From NCBI RefSeq assembly GCF_042676145.1, contig NZ_JBHTJW010000001.1, positions 62,001-126,000 on the forward strand: DNA of 64,000 nucleotides. The letters run 5' to 3'. This document shows positions 34,540 to 43,053 of the stretch, piece by piece. Below the pieces are notes generated by a model. That model ran no database searches and was not told the origin of the DNA. It worked only from the letters and a program-made list of their open reading frames with translations. Position 1 is the first letter of the stretch; the number at the start of each line of letters is the position of its first letter. The translations under genes were made by a program, and so were the position numbers. This DNA is from Methylophilus glucosoxydans (GTDB lineage Bacteria > Pseudomonadota > Gammaproteobacteria > Burkholderiales > Methylophilaceae).

Positions 34540-36120
34540 ATGCGTTTTAAACCACTCCACATGGCATCTCAATCTGGCAATCTGCGTACATGTTGTGCGC
34601 GGCTGTTGCGCGGGTTGTGTTTGTGCGCACTGTTCATTGTGCCCGAGGCGTCCTTGTTGGCGAATAACGCGACTGGTATTTTTTCTGGCAAGCCTTATGA
34701 GCCTGGCGATCTGGATGTCACCCTGCCTGCCGATTCATCTAATCAGCTGCCTGAGTTGGGTGACGCCTCACAAACCGTATTGTCATTGCGCGATGAAGAA
34801 AAAATTGCGCACCAGATTTTAAAGCAAGTCGCTACCGATGAAGATGTGTTCGATGATGCCGAGGTGACGGATTACCTGCAGGCACTGGGGACGCGGCTGG
34901 GGGCGAGTAGCCCGGACCGCGCCCAGAAATTTTATTTTTTTGTGGTGCAGGACAAGTCGATTAACGCTTTTGCCATGCCGGGCGGCGTCATTGGCGTCCA
35001 TACCGGTTTATTCATTGCGGCCAACAGTGAGTCTGAGTTGGCCAGTGTACTGGGGCACGAAATCGGCCATGTCACGCAGCATCACCTGGCGCGTATGCTG
35101 GCCTCTCAAAAGTACGATATGTTCAAGAATATCGCTGCGACGGCCCTGGCCTTGCTGGTGGCGCGCTCTAACCCGCAAGTGGGCATGGGCGCGATGACTG
35201 CGGCCTCTGCTGCCGGGATACAAAAACAGCTGGATTACACGCGTGAGCACGAGCGCGAAGCAGATCGGGTCGGGTTGACCATTTTGCAAGATGCAGGCTT
35301 TGATGTGCGCGCCATGCCGGCCTTTTTTACCACCATGCAGCGGGCGACGCGCTTTTCGGATGGCAATATGCCCAGCTATTTGCGTACCCACCCGCTGACC
35401 AGCGAGCGGATTGCCGATATAGGCAACCGTGTGCAAAACCTGCCTTATAAGCAGGTGAATGAAAGTCTGCCCTTTTTTATGATGCGGGCAAAAATCCGGG
35501 CTTTTCAAGGCGCCCCCCAGCAAATGGTAGAAGAGTTTCAGAACAATATTAACGAGGGCCGCTACCAGAATGAGCTGGCTGAACACTATGGCCTGGCTTA
35601 CGCCTGGCTGCGTGTCAATCAGCCGCAAAAAGCACAGGCCGAGGTCGACTGGCTGGTTAAGCATGGGCTTTCCAGCCCTTATCTGGTGACCCTGCAAGGC
35701 TTGACCCTGGCTAAGTCGGGGCAGGTGGCACAGGCGCAAAACCGTTTTGTTCAGGGCTTGCAGCAATATCCGCAACATCGTGCGCTGGCGCAAGGCGAGG
35801 CTGAGTTATTGATCCGCAGCAACCAGTGGGCGCCCGCAGTCAGCTTTATCCAGAAACAGCTTGAGGCCTTCCCTGAGGACCCAAAACTGTATGACTGGCT
35901 GGCTGCCGCATATCAGGGCCAGGACAAACAGATGTTGCGGCATCAGGCGCTAGGGGAGTCTTATGTGCGCAAGTATGATTTGCCGCGGGCGATTGAGCAG
36001 TTTGAAATTGCCAGCAAGGCCAAGGATGGCGATTTTTACCTGCAATCCAAAGTCGAGGCCAGATTGAAAGCGCTCAGGGTGCAGCTCAAGCTGGAACAAG
36101 GGGATGACAAAAATGGATAG
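34540..36120 (+). CDS. Periplasmic M48 metalloprotease with TPR domain (BepA-like)
   Basis: A 526-residue exported zinc protease. Signal peptide to about residue 41 (after EASLLA), zinc motif HEIGH at 173-177 and the glutamate in EHEREADRVGL, then a TPR solenoid from about 300 to 505. The same architecture as E. coli BepA/YfgC (487 residues), which assists or degrades LptD and BAM substrates; that would connect with the lpt genes here. AGGG precedes the ATG. The SoxYZ fusion follows after nine bases, an unusual partner. Confidence 0.9.
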   Translation: MRFKPLHMASQSGNLRTCCARLLRGLCLCALFIVPEASLLANNATGIFSGKPYEPGDLDVTLPADSSNQLPELGDASQTVLSLRDEEKIAHQILKQVATDEDVFDDAEVTDYLQALGTRLGASSPDRAQKFYFFVVQDKSINAFAMPGGVIGVHTGLFIAANSESELASVLGHEIGHVTQHHLARMLASQKYDMFKNIAATALALLVARSNPQVGMGAMTAASAAGIQKQLDYTREHEREADRVGLTILQDAGFDVRAMPAFFTTMQRATRFSDGNMPSYLRTHPLTSERIADIGNRVQNLPYKQVNESLPFFMMRAKIRAFQGAPQQMVEEFQNNINEGRYQNELAEHYGLAYAWLRVNQPQKAQAEVDWLVKHGLSSPYLVTLQGLTLAKSGQVAQAQNRFVQGLQQYPQHRALAQGEAELLIRSNQWAPAVSFIQKQLEAFPEDPKLYDWLAAAYQGQDKQMLRHQALGESYVRKYDLPRAIEQFEIASKAKDGDFYLQSKVEARLKALRVQLKLEQGDDKNG

Positions 36121-36129
36121 GAGGGCAGG

Positions 36130-36936
36130 ATGGACAGACGTCGCTGGTTAAAAAACAGTGTGCTGCTGGCAGCGCTACCATTGTGGATCATCGCCCGCAA
36201 AGTGCAAGCGGCCACCTGGTTTGCTTCTGCCTTTGAGGCCAAGCAAACGGCACAAGTGTTGGCTGCGCTCAAAGCCACCGCGGTGCCTGTCGCCAGTGAT
36301 CTCAGTATTGACGCACCGCAAAAAGCTGAAAACGGCGCCGTGGTGCAAATTGAGCTGAGCAGCACGCAGGCGGCGGGCAAACTGCGTAGTTTGCGCTTGC
36401 TGGCAGATGCCAATCCCACTCCCTTGATTGCGAGTTTTGAGTTAGGCAAGCAGGTATTGCCGAGGCTGGTGACACGCGTCAAGCTCGCGCAATCGGGGGA
36501 GGTGATCGCGTTGGCAGAACAGGGGAATGGCCAGTTTACGCAGCATCGTCGCCAGGTGATCGTGCTGGAAGATGGTTGTGCCAGTAGCGAACGGGAAGAG
36601 CCGTTTGCCAGTAGCATGAAAATGCGAGCCCGCATGCTGGAGAGCAGCCCGCTGGGGAACCATGTCACTGAACTTAAAATCATTATTGTGCATCCCATGC
36701 GTACGGGTCGTAGCAAAAATGAAGATGGCCAGTTAATGCCCGCGCACTTTATGCAACTGATGCAAGTGGTGATGAATGGGCAGGTGATTGTGGATGCCCA
36801 GACGGGTACCGCGATTTCACGCAATCCCTATTTCACCTTTTATATACAGGATGCCCAGGTCGGCGATGTGATTACGGTAAACTGGCAGGATAACCGTGGC
36901 CTTGAAGGGCATGGACAAGTCACGGTGGCTGTATAG
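36130..36936 (+). CDS. SoxYZ-fusion carrier protein (quinoprotein-associated type)
   Basis: A 268-residue exported protein with an N-terminal RRRWLK Tat-like signal (processing near AxA at about 28), a SoxY-like half (about 38-152) and a SoxZ-like half (about 165-268). Its only cysteine, Cys150 in LEDGCASS, replaces the swinging-arm GGCGG of true SoxY and is internal rather than C-terminal. TIGR04557-type carriers like this are associated with PQQ dehydrogenases, but none is adjacent. It is probably co-transcribed with the M48 protease. Ligand unknown. Confidence 0.8.
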   Translation: MDRRRWLKNSVLLAALPLWIIARKVQAATWFASAFEAKQTAQVLAALKATAVPVASDLSIDAPQKAENGAVVQIELSSTQAAGKLRSLRLLADANPTPLIASFELGKQVLPRLVTRVKLAQSGEVIALAEQGNGQFTQHRRQVIVLEDGCASSEREEPFASSMKMRARMLESSPLGNHVTELKIIIVHPMRTGRSKNEDGQLMPAHFMQLMQVVMNGQVIVDAQTGTAISRNPYFTFYIQDAQVGDVITVNWQDNRGLEGHGQVTVAV

Positions 36937-36977
36937 TTTGATAAAAATAATTTATTGATAAAATTAAAATAATCAAT

Positions 36978-37006
36978 TTTACATATTAAATGTGTGTGTC
37001 TACAAT
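36978..37006 (+). promoter_or_regulatory. ahpC promoter
   Basis: TTTACA (36978-36983) and TACAAT (37001-37006) with a 17-base spacer. Just upstream, ATTGAT and ATCAAT flank 12 AT-rich bases (36954-36977), a position suited to an activator. I do not see the full OxyR pattern. Confidence 0.65.
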
Positions 37007-37089
37007 GCACTCATTCGCTGTTGAAATGCAGCAATATTTAATGAAGTCTGTTTAATTAACCCACGTTCTAAATCATAAAGGAGAACTAC

Positions 37090-37653
37090 ATGTCATTGAT
37101 TAACACACAAGTACAACCATTCAAGGCGCAAGCTTTTCACAACGGTAAATTTATCGAAGTGACTGAAGAGTCTTTGAAAGGCAAATGGTCTGTGTTGATT
37201 TTCATGCCAGCAGCGTTCACTTTCAACTGCCCAACTGAAGTTGAAGATGCGGCTGACAATTATGCGGAATTCCAGAAGGCTGGTGCTGAAGTGTACATCG
37301 TGACCACCGATACCCACTTCTCCCACAAGGTTTGGCACGAGACTTCGCCTGCAGTAGGCAAGGCGAAATTCCCATTGGTTGGCGACCCAACTCACCAATT
37401 AACCCGTGCATTTGACGTGCATATTGATGAAGAAGGTTTGGCATTGCGCGGTACGTTCGTGATCAACCCAGACGGCGTGATCAAGACTGTTGAAGTACAC
37501 AGCAACGAAATTGCCCGTGATGTAAAAGAAACCTTGCGCAAATTGAAGGCTGCGCAATACACCGCTGCTAACCCAGGTCAGGTGTGCCCAGCGAAGTGGA
37601 ACGAAGGTGCAAAAACCTTGACGCCATCTTTGGACTTGGTAGGCAAGATCTAA
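37090..37653 (+). CDS. ahpC: Alkyl hydroperoxide reductase subunit C (peroxiredoxin)
   Basis: Typical 2-Cys peroxiredoxin reducing H2O2 and organic peroxides. Peroxidatic Cys47 lies in FTFNCPTE and resolving Cys166 in PGQVCPAKW. The 187 residues equal E. coli AhpC. AAGGAG at 37078 gives a strong ribosome binding site, consistent with high expression. Its reductase ahpF lies 189 bases downstream beyond two hairpins that may set different expression levels. Confidence 0.98.
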   Translation: MSLINTQVQPFKAQAFHNGKFIEVTEESLKGKWSVLIFMPAAFTFNCPTEVEDAADNYAEFQKAGAEVYIVTTDTHFSHKVWHETSPAVGKAKFPLVGDPTHQLTRAFDVHIDEEGLALRGTFVINPDGVIKTVEVHSNEIARDVKETLRKLKAAQYTAANPGQVCPAKWNEGAKTLTPSLDLVGKI

Positions 37654-37677
37654 TCTCGTTGAGATTGGTATGAGCAA

Positions 37678-37749
37678 CGCCCTGCGCAAGCAGGGCGCTC
37701 AGGAAAAGTCACTGAGTGGATGTGTTGTCACTGTGGTTTTTCCTGAGCG
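37678..37749 (+). other. Two stem-loops between ahpC and ahpF
   Basis: Stem 1: CGCCCTGC (37678-37685) with GCAGGGCG (37690-37697) closed by a GCAA tetraloop. Stem 2: CGCTCAGGAAAA (37696-37707) with TTTTCCTGAGCG (37738-37749), 12 perfect pairs. The two share bases 37696-37697. Neither has a following T-tract, so partial termination or mRNA processing/protection is more likely than a strong terminator. Confidence 0.6.
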
Positions 37750-37842
37750 AGTTTCCCCCAACCATTTTTGATTGCCATGCATGATGGCCACGGCGTGTTG
37801 TTGCCTGAAGAAATGCACCAGCCGTGATTTTGGAGAATGAAT

Positions 37843-39408
37843 ATGTTAGATGACACCTTAAAGGCCCAGTTGCAAACCTACCTGGGCATGTTGCGCCAGC
37901 CTATCCGTTTGATTGCTTCGCTGGATAGCAGCGAGCGTGCCGCAGAAATGCGTGAACTATTGCAAGAAATTGCTGCTTTGTCAGACAAGGTTAGCCTGGA
38001 CGAGACTGGCGATGATGCACGCAAACCGTCATTCGTGATTGCCAAAGAAGGCGAAACCCATGGTGTGCGCTTTGCGGCGATTCCGCTGGGGCATGAGTTC
38101 ACTTCACTGGTGCTGGCATTGTTATGGACCGGCGGCCATCCGCCTAAGGTTGAGCAGGAAGTGCTAGACCAGATCAAGGCACTCGACAGCGATTTGAATT
38201 TTGAAGTGTATATGAGCTTGTCTTGCCATAACTGCCCGGATGTCGTGCAGGCAACCACGCTGATGACCGTGTTCAACCCACGCATCAAGACCACCGTGAT
38301 TGACGGCGCGCTGTTTCAGGACGAAGTCAACGAGCGCAACATCATGGCGGTACCCGCCACTTTCCTCAATGGCGAGATGTTTGCCTCAGGCCGTATGCTG
38401 GTCGAAGAAATTCTGGCCAAGGTGGATACGGGCGTTGTTGCCAGAGAGGCCGAAAAGCTCAACGCTAAAGAAGCGTTTGATGTGCTGGTGGTTGGCGGTG
38501 GCCCGGCGGGTGCTTCAGCAGCAATTTATGCAGCCCGTAAAGGCATACGCACGGGCATCGTCGCTGAGCGCTTTGGTGGCCAGGTTAACGACACCCTGGC
38601 GATTGAAAACTTTATTTCAGTCAAAGAGACCGAGGGCCCTAAACTGGTCGCGGCGCTTGAAGAGCACGTGAAAACCTACGACGTGGATATCATGCCATTG
38701 CAACGTGCCGTTGGATTGGCCGAGCCTAGCAAAACCGACAGCAAACATGCTGGCTTGATTGAAGTGAAGCTCGAAAGCGGGGCGATTTTGCGCAGCAAGT
38801 CTGTGATTCTGGCAACCGGTGCACGCTGGAGAAATCTGAATGTACCTGGCGAAGAAGCCTATAAAAACAAAGGCGTGGCCTACTGCCCACACTGCGATGG
38901 TCCCTTGTTCAAGGGTAAGCATGTCGCGGTGATTGGCGGCGGTAACTCCGGCGTTGAGGCAGCGATTGACCTTGCTGGTGTGGTTGGTCATGTCACCTTG
39001 CTGCAGTTTGATACTGAGCTGAAGGCAGATGCGGTATTGCAACGCAAACTGCGCTCACTTGAAAATGTGACGATTTTAACCAGCGCGCAGACCACCGAAA
39101 TCACGGGGGATGGGACACGCGTCAATGGCTTGACCTACACCGACCGCGTCTCTGGCGAGAGCAAGCATATCGCACTGGAAGGTGTGTTTATCCAGATTGG
39201 CTTGGTCCCTAACAGTGACTGGCTGAAAGGCACCCTGGATCTGAGCAAATACGGTGAAATTGAAATTAACCACCACAATGCCACGTCGTTGCCAGGTGTG
39301 TTTGCGGCAGGGGATGTCACAACGATTCCCTACAAGCAAATCATCATTGCCATGGGTGAGGGCTCGAATGCAGCACTGGGGGCGTTTGATTACCTGATTC
39401 GTCAGTAA
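37843..39408 (+). CDS. ahpF: Alkyl hydroperoxide reductase subunit F
   Basis: NADH-dependent flavoprotein disulfide reductase that regenerates AhpC. The N-terminal double thioredoxin-like domain has the redox centre LSCHNCPDV. The FAD site is VVGGGPAGASAAIYAARKG, the second redox pair YCPHCDGP and the NADH site VIGGGNSGVEAA. Length 521 equals E. coli AhpF. ATG 37843 (MLDDTLKAQL) is preferred over 37837 because GGAG is correctly spaced and the family starts there. Ends at the hairpin at 39422. Confidence 0.97.
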   Translation: MLDDTLKAQLQTYLGMLRQPIRLIASLDSSERAAEMRELLQEIAALSDKVSLDETGDDARKPSFVIAKEGETHGVRFAAIPLGHEFTSLVLALLWTGGHPPKVEQEVLDQIKALDSDLNFEVYMSLSCHNCPDVVQATTLMTVFNPRIKTTVIDGALFQDEVNERNIMAVPATFLNGEMFASGRMLVEEILAKVDTGVVAREAEKLNAKEAFDVLVVGGGPAGASAAIYAARKGIRTGIVAERFGGQVNDTLAIENFISVKETEGPKLVAALEEHVKTYDVDIMPLQRAVGLAEPSKTDSKHAGLIEVKLESGAILRSKSVILATGARWRNLNVPGEEAYKNKGVAYCPHCDGPLFKGKHVAVIGGGNSGVEAAIDLAGVVGHVTLLQFDTELKADAVLQRKLRSLENVTILTSAQTTEITGDGTRVNGLTYTDRVSGESKHIALEGVFIQIGLVPNSDWLKGTLDLSKYGEIEINHHNATSLPGVFAAGDVTTIPYKQIIIAMGEGSNAALGAFDYLIRQ

Positions 39409-39421
39409 TTGTGTTGGCAAT

Positions 39422-39449
39422 AAAAAAACCTGCCTCGGCAGGTTTTTTT
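39422..39449. terminator. Bidirectional terminator after ahpF
   Basis: AAAAAAACCTGCC and GGCAGGTTTTTTT form a perfect stem with a TC loop, between convergent ahpF and the FAD dehydrogenase gene. Confidence 0.9.
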
Positions 39450-39473
39450 ATGTGGTCTATTTTGAAAAACTGA

Positions 39474-41105
39474 TCAGGAAGTCAGCGACAGCGAAACGGC
39501 TTCTGCCACCTTAATCCCATCTACCGCGGCTGACAGAATGCCGCCTGCGTAGCCTGCGCCTTCACCACAGGGAAACAAGCCTTTGGTGTTGATGCTTTGC
39601 AAGGTATCGTCGGTGCGTTTGATGCGGATCGGGCTGGAGGTGCGGGTTTCCACGCCAGTGAGGACGCCATCGGCCAGGTCAAATCCGGAAACTTGTTTGG
39701 CAAAAGCCGGGATCGCTTCACGCATGGCGCTAATCGCGAATTCAGGCAATGCGGTATCCAGGTTGGTCAAGTGCACACCGGGCGTGTAAGACGGCATCAC
39801 TTCACCAAATTGGGTCGAGGGGCGGTTAGCTAAAAAGTCGCCTATCAGTTGGCCGGGGGCTGAGTAATTACTGCCGCCGAGCACGTATGCCTGGCTTTCA
39901 AGCTGGCGCTGGAATTCCACACCCGCAAGTGGGTGGCCTGGGTAATCCACCTCTGGCGTGATGCCAACCACAATGCCGGCATTGGCGTTACGCTCGTTGC
40001 GACTATATTGGCTCATGCCATTGGTCACCACGCGGTTGGGTTCTGAGGTGGCGGCAACGACCGTGCCGCCCGGGCACATGCAAAAACTATACACACTACG
40101 GCCATTTTGCGCGTGATGCACCAGCCGGTAATCAGCTGCACCCAGTTTTTTAAGGATATCGTCGCTATAGCTTTTGCCATAGCGTGCGCGATCTATCAGG
40201 CTTTGTGGATGTTCAATGCGGAAGCCAATCGAGAACGGCTTGGCTTCAACATAAATGCCTCTCTCATAGACCATCTCAAACGTGTCCCGTGCGCTGTGAC
40301 CGACGGCGAGCACCAGATGATTGGTCGGGATAAATTCACCGCTATGCAGAGTGACGCCTTGTACCTGCTCGTTCTCAATGGCAATATCGGTTACCCGGCT
40401 TTCAAAGCGGATCTCGCCGCCCAGGCTGATAATGGTGTTGCGCATTTCTTCAACCATTCCGACTAGACGGAACGTTCCGATGTGCGGATGGCTGACGTAA
40501 AGAATTTCTTCTGGCGCCCCGGCCTTGACGAATTCCTGCAAGACCTTGCGGCCGTAATGTTTGGGATCCTTGATCTGGCTGTAGAGTTTGCCATCTGAAA
40601 AAGTACCGGCTCCGCCCTCACCAAACTGCACGTTGGATTCAGGGTTCAACGTGCGTTTGCGCCAGAGTCCCCAGGTATCTTTGGTCCGCTTGCGCACTTC
40701 TTTGCCGCGTTCGAGCACAATCGGATTGAAGCCGGCTTGCGCGAGAATCAGCGCGGCAAAAATCCCGGCTGGACCAAATCCCACCACAACAGGCCGGTGT
40801 GTCTTGTTCTGACTGGATTGTGCGACAAAGTGGTAGCTGGTATCCGGTGCCGGTTTGATATGCGGGTCTTTTTTAAACCGTGCCAGTATTTTGGCTTCGT
40901 TTTTGACCTCGACATCCAGGTTGTACACATACAATATGGCATGTGACTTGCGTGCATCCACGCCGCGCTTAAAGATCTCAAAGCGGATCAGTTCGCTTTC
41001 GGGGATTTCAAGGCGTCTGATCAGCGCGGCCTTGATTTGGTCATCCTGGTGTTTGAGCGTATCTGCAAGCTCAATCGGTAGTTTGATTTCTGTGATTCTG
41101 AGCAT
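39474..41105 (-). CDS. FAD-dependent dehydrogenase of the COG2509 type
   Basis: A 543-residue protein related to uncharacterised FAD-utilising dehydrogenases. The first 95 residues form a separate small domain (MLRITEIKLPIELAD, ELIRFEIFKRGVDARKS). The FAD site VVGFGPAGIFAALILAQAG follows, then LVLAVGHSARDTFEMVYERG, FCMCPGGTVVAA and the C-terminal CGEGAGYAGGILSAAVDG. ATG 41105 fits the family; the longer frame begins with TTG. The substrate is unknown. Convergent with ahpF, divergent from the diguanylate cyclase. Confidence 0.85.
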   Translation of the reverse strand: MLRITEIKLPIELADTLKHQDDQIKAALIRRLEIPESELIRFEIFKRGVDARKSHAILYVYNLDVEVKNEAKILARFKKDPHIKPAPDTSYHFVAQSSQNKTHRPVVVGFGPAGIFAALILAQAGFNPIVLERGKEVRKRTKDTWGLWRKRTLNPESNVQFGEGGAGTFSDGKLYSQIKDPKHYGRKVLQEFVKAGAPEEILYVSHPHIGTFRLVGMVEEMRNTIISLGGEIRFESRVTDIAIENEQVQGVTLHSGEFIPTNHLVLAVGHSARDTFEMVYERGIYVEAKPFSIGFRIEHPQSLIDRARYGKSYSDDILKKLGAADYRLVHHAQNGRSVYSFCMCPGGTVVAATSEPNRVVTNGMSQYSRNERNANAGIVVGITPEVDYPGHPLAGVEFQRQLESQAYVLGGSNYSAPGQLIGDFLANRPSTQFGEVMPSYTPGVHLTNLDTALPEFAISAMREAIPAFAKQVSGFDLADGVLTGVETRTSSPIRIKRTDDTLQSINTKGLFPCGEGAGYAGGILSAAVDGIKVAEAVSLSLTS

Positions 41106-41223
41106 AATGGGATAGTGGTTATCTATCAAAAGGCTATTTTATTATACTTGACAAGGCTTTATCATGATTTAGTTGGAAATTTTCCCTAAAAAACATGTGA
41201 GATTGTGACGATATAAAGTTTGT

Positions 41224-42384
41224 ATGTTTAACTACAAGCGACGAATACTTATCCCACTAATCATTGCGGCTGCATTATTATGCATCTCAATGGCGGGGTT
41301 GTTTGTTGCCATGTATCAGCTCGTTGATTACTCAGAGCAAAAAGACCTGGTAGACAGGCAGCGCTACCAGGTGGTGACCTTGGGTAAGGCGATCACCAAT
41401 GCCGAAAGTGGGCAGCGTGGTTATTTGCTCACCGGCCATACCCTGTTTCTGGATGCCTTGGAGCAGGGCCAAGCAGAAGCCATGAAAGCCATCTCGCTAC
41501 TGGAGCATGACCTGGATACGTCTTCGGCTGCACGCCCCTTGCTGGCTAACATCAAACAGCTGGTGCAACAAAAATTTAATGCCATGGATAAAAGTGTTCA
41601 GGTGCAGATGCATGCGGGTGAGTACGCGCCTCATCTTTCATTAAGCCGAGATCGCGGACGCGAGTTGATGAAACTTATTGATGGGCAACTGGCGCAGATT
41701 GATGAGCAGTTGCTGATCAAACGTCAGTGGTTTGAGCAAGCGATCCGCAATCGCATTCTGGCTTCAGTGACGGTAGCGATTCTATTGAGTATTGTCATTA
41801 TCAGCGTCTTGGTCTTTTCGTATCGCAGTACGACGCTTTTGCTAGAGCAGGTGATGGAAAATCAGGCCGTAGCTAAACAGCTTAGCCATCAGGCGGATCA
41901 CGATCTGCTCACCAGCCTGCCAAACCGCCGCAGTGTGAATGTCTATCTGGAAAGCACTTACGAAATGGCCAGGATAGGCTCCAAGCAGTTTGCTGTCTTT
42001 TTTATGGATCTGGACGGGTTTAAACGGGTGAACGATGCCTATGGGCATGATGTGGGCGATGCCTTGCTGATTGAAGTGGCAAATATGTTTAAAAGAGTGC
42101 TGAGACAGTCTGACTTTCTGGCCCGTCAGGGCGGAGACGAGTTTGTATTGGTGGTAAGTAGTTACTTACATCGGCTGGAGTTGACGCAGCTCGCGCAGCG
42201 CTTGATTCATTTGTTTGCGCAACCCGTGGTTGTGCGCGGGATTCCGTTGGAAATCGGGGTGAGTATCGGCATTGCCGAATACCCGCATCATGGCAAAAAC
42301 GTGAAGCAGTTGTTGCATGTGGCAGATAAAGCCATGTACGACTCCAAGAAAAATGGCAAGAATCGGTTCAGTTTTGGCGAGTAG
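41224..42384 (+). CDS. Membrane diguanylate cyclase with CHASE3-type sensor
   Basis: Makes the second messenger cyclic di-GMP. Two helices (about 9-31 and 178-200) enclose a periplasmic helical sensor resembling CHASE3 (ITNAESGQRGYLLTG). The catalytic GGDEF is canonical (303-307) in a complete domain (DLLTSLPNRRS, FFMDLDGFKRVNDAYGHDVGDALL). An RxxD inhibitory site, RQSD at 294-297, lies five residues before it, so product feedback is likely. No EAL domain. It appears as a single gene between divergent neighbours. Confidence 0.92.
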   Translation: MFNYKRRILIPLIIAAALLCISMAGLFVAMYQLVDYSEQKDLVDRQRYQVVTLGKAITNAESGQRGYLLTGHTLFLDALEQGQAEAMKAISLLEHDLDTSSAARPLLANIKQLVQQKFNAMDKSVQVQMHAGEYAPHLSLSRDRGRELMKLIDGQLAQIDEQLLIKRQWFEQAIRNRILASVTVAILLSIVIISVLVFSYRSTTLLLEQVMENQAVAKQLSHQADHDLLTSLPNRRSVNVYLESTYEMARIGSKQFAVFFMDLDGFKRVNDAYGHDVGDALLIEVANMFKRVLRQSDFLARQGGDEFVLVVSSYLHRLELTQLAQRLIHLFAQPVVVRGIPLEIGVSIGIAEYPHHGKNVKQLLHVADKAMYDSKKNGKNRFSFGE

Positions 42385-42423
42385 GCCGATGGCTGAATGA
42401 GGGGGCGCTCGTCGTGCGTTTGA

Positions 42424-43053
42424 TTACAGCCCCGTCTGCAACTGACGCATTTTTTTGAGCATGGCGACGGTGACGGGCTTTTTGGTGGTCAACGACCATT
42501 TATCCAGCGCGTCCAGCACGGCCATCAGTGTCGGCAAATCCCGGCGCAAATAGCGCAAGCAGTAAGCAATCACCTCTTCGGGTAATTTCATGCCACGCTC
42601 ATGCGCATGTGCACGCAAGGCCTCCGCTTTTTCACTGTCACTCAGAGGGTGTAGTTGATAAACCAAGCCCCAGGCCAGCCTGGTCGCAAGGTCATCACGC
42701 AAGCCCATCTGGGTGGGCGCATGGCTGCCAGCGGTCACCAGCATGCTGCCTTCCGCCTTGATCTGGTTAAAAGTATCAAACAAAATGATTTGTGACTCTT
42801 CATCCAGCAGATGCACATCATCGGCAATATGCGCTCCCAGGGCTTGTGCGGCCAGCAATAAATGGCTTTTACCACTGCCAGATTCGCCCCAGAGGTAAAG
42901 AAATCGGGTGGGGGCTTGTGCGGCCAGCACGGCATGTAAGCTGGCCAGCGCCTCTTGGTTTTGGCCCACAATAAAGTTGTCAAAACCGGGCGCGGCCGGC
43001 GGCTGAATATTCAGTAGCAGTTGTTTCACGGCAGTCTTATCGCGAGGGATCAC
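42424..43053 (-). CDS. hda: DnaA regulatory inactivator Hda
   Basis: AAA+ protein that, with the DNA clamp, promotes hydrolysis of DnaA-ATP and limits re-initiation. The 209-residue protein has Walker A WGESGSGKSHLL, the Walker B region ILFDTFNQI, sensor LVTAGSHAP and DnaA-like domain III. A clamp-binding QLLLNIQPP motif is at residues 11-19. Its ATG overlaps the perM stop by four bases, the widespread perM-hda pairing beside purM. Confidence 0.94.
   Translation of the reverse strand: MIPRDKTAVKQLLLNIQPPAAPGFDNFIVGQNQEALASLHAVLAAQAPTRFLYLWGESGSGKSHLLLAAQALGAHIADDVHLLDEESQIILFDTFNQIKAEGSMLVTAGSHAPTQMGLRDDLATRLAWGLVYQLHPLSDSEKAEALRAHAHERGMKLPEEVIAYCLRYLRRDLPTLMAVLDALDKWSLTTKKPVTVAMLKKMRQLQTGL

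Noticed and set aside
36937..37089. OxyR binding site upstream of ahpC
   Set aside because: The four-part ATAG/CTAT pattern is not present; only a short ATTGAT/ATCAAT repeat is seen.
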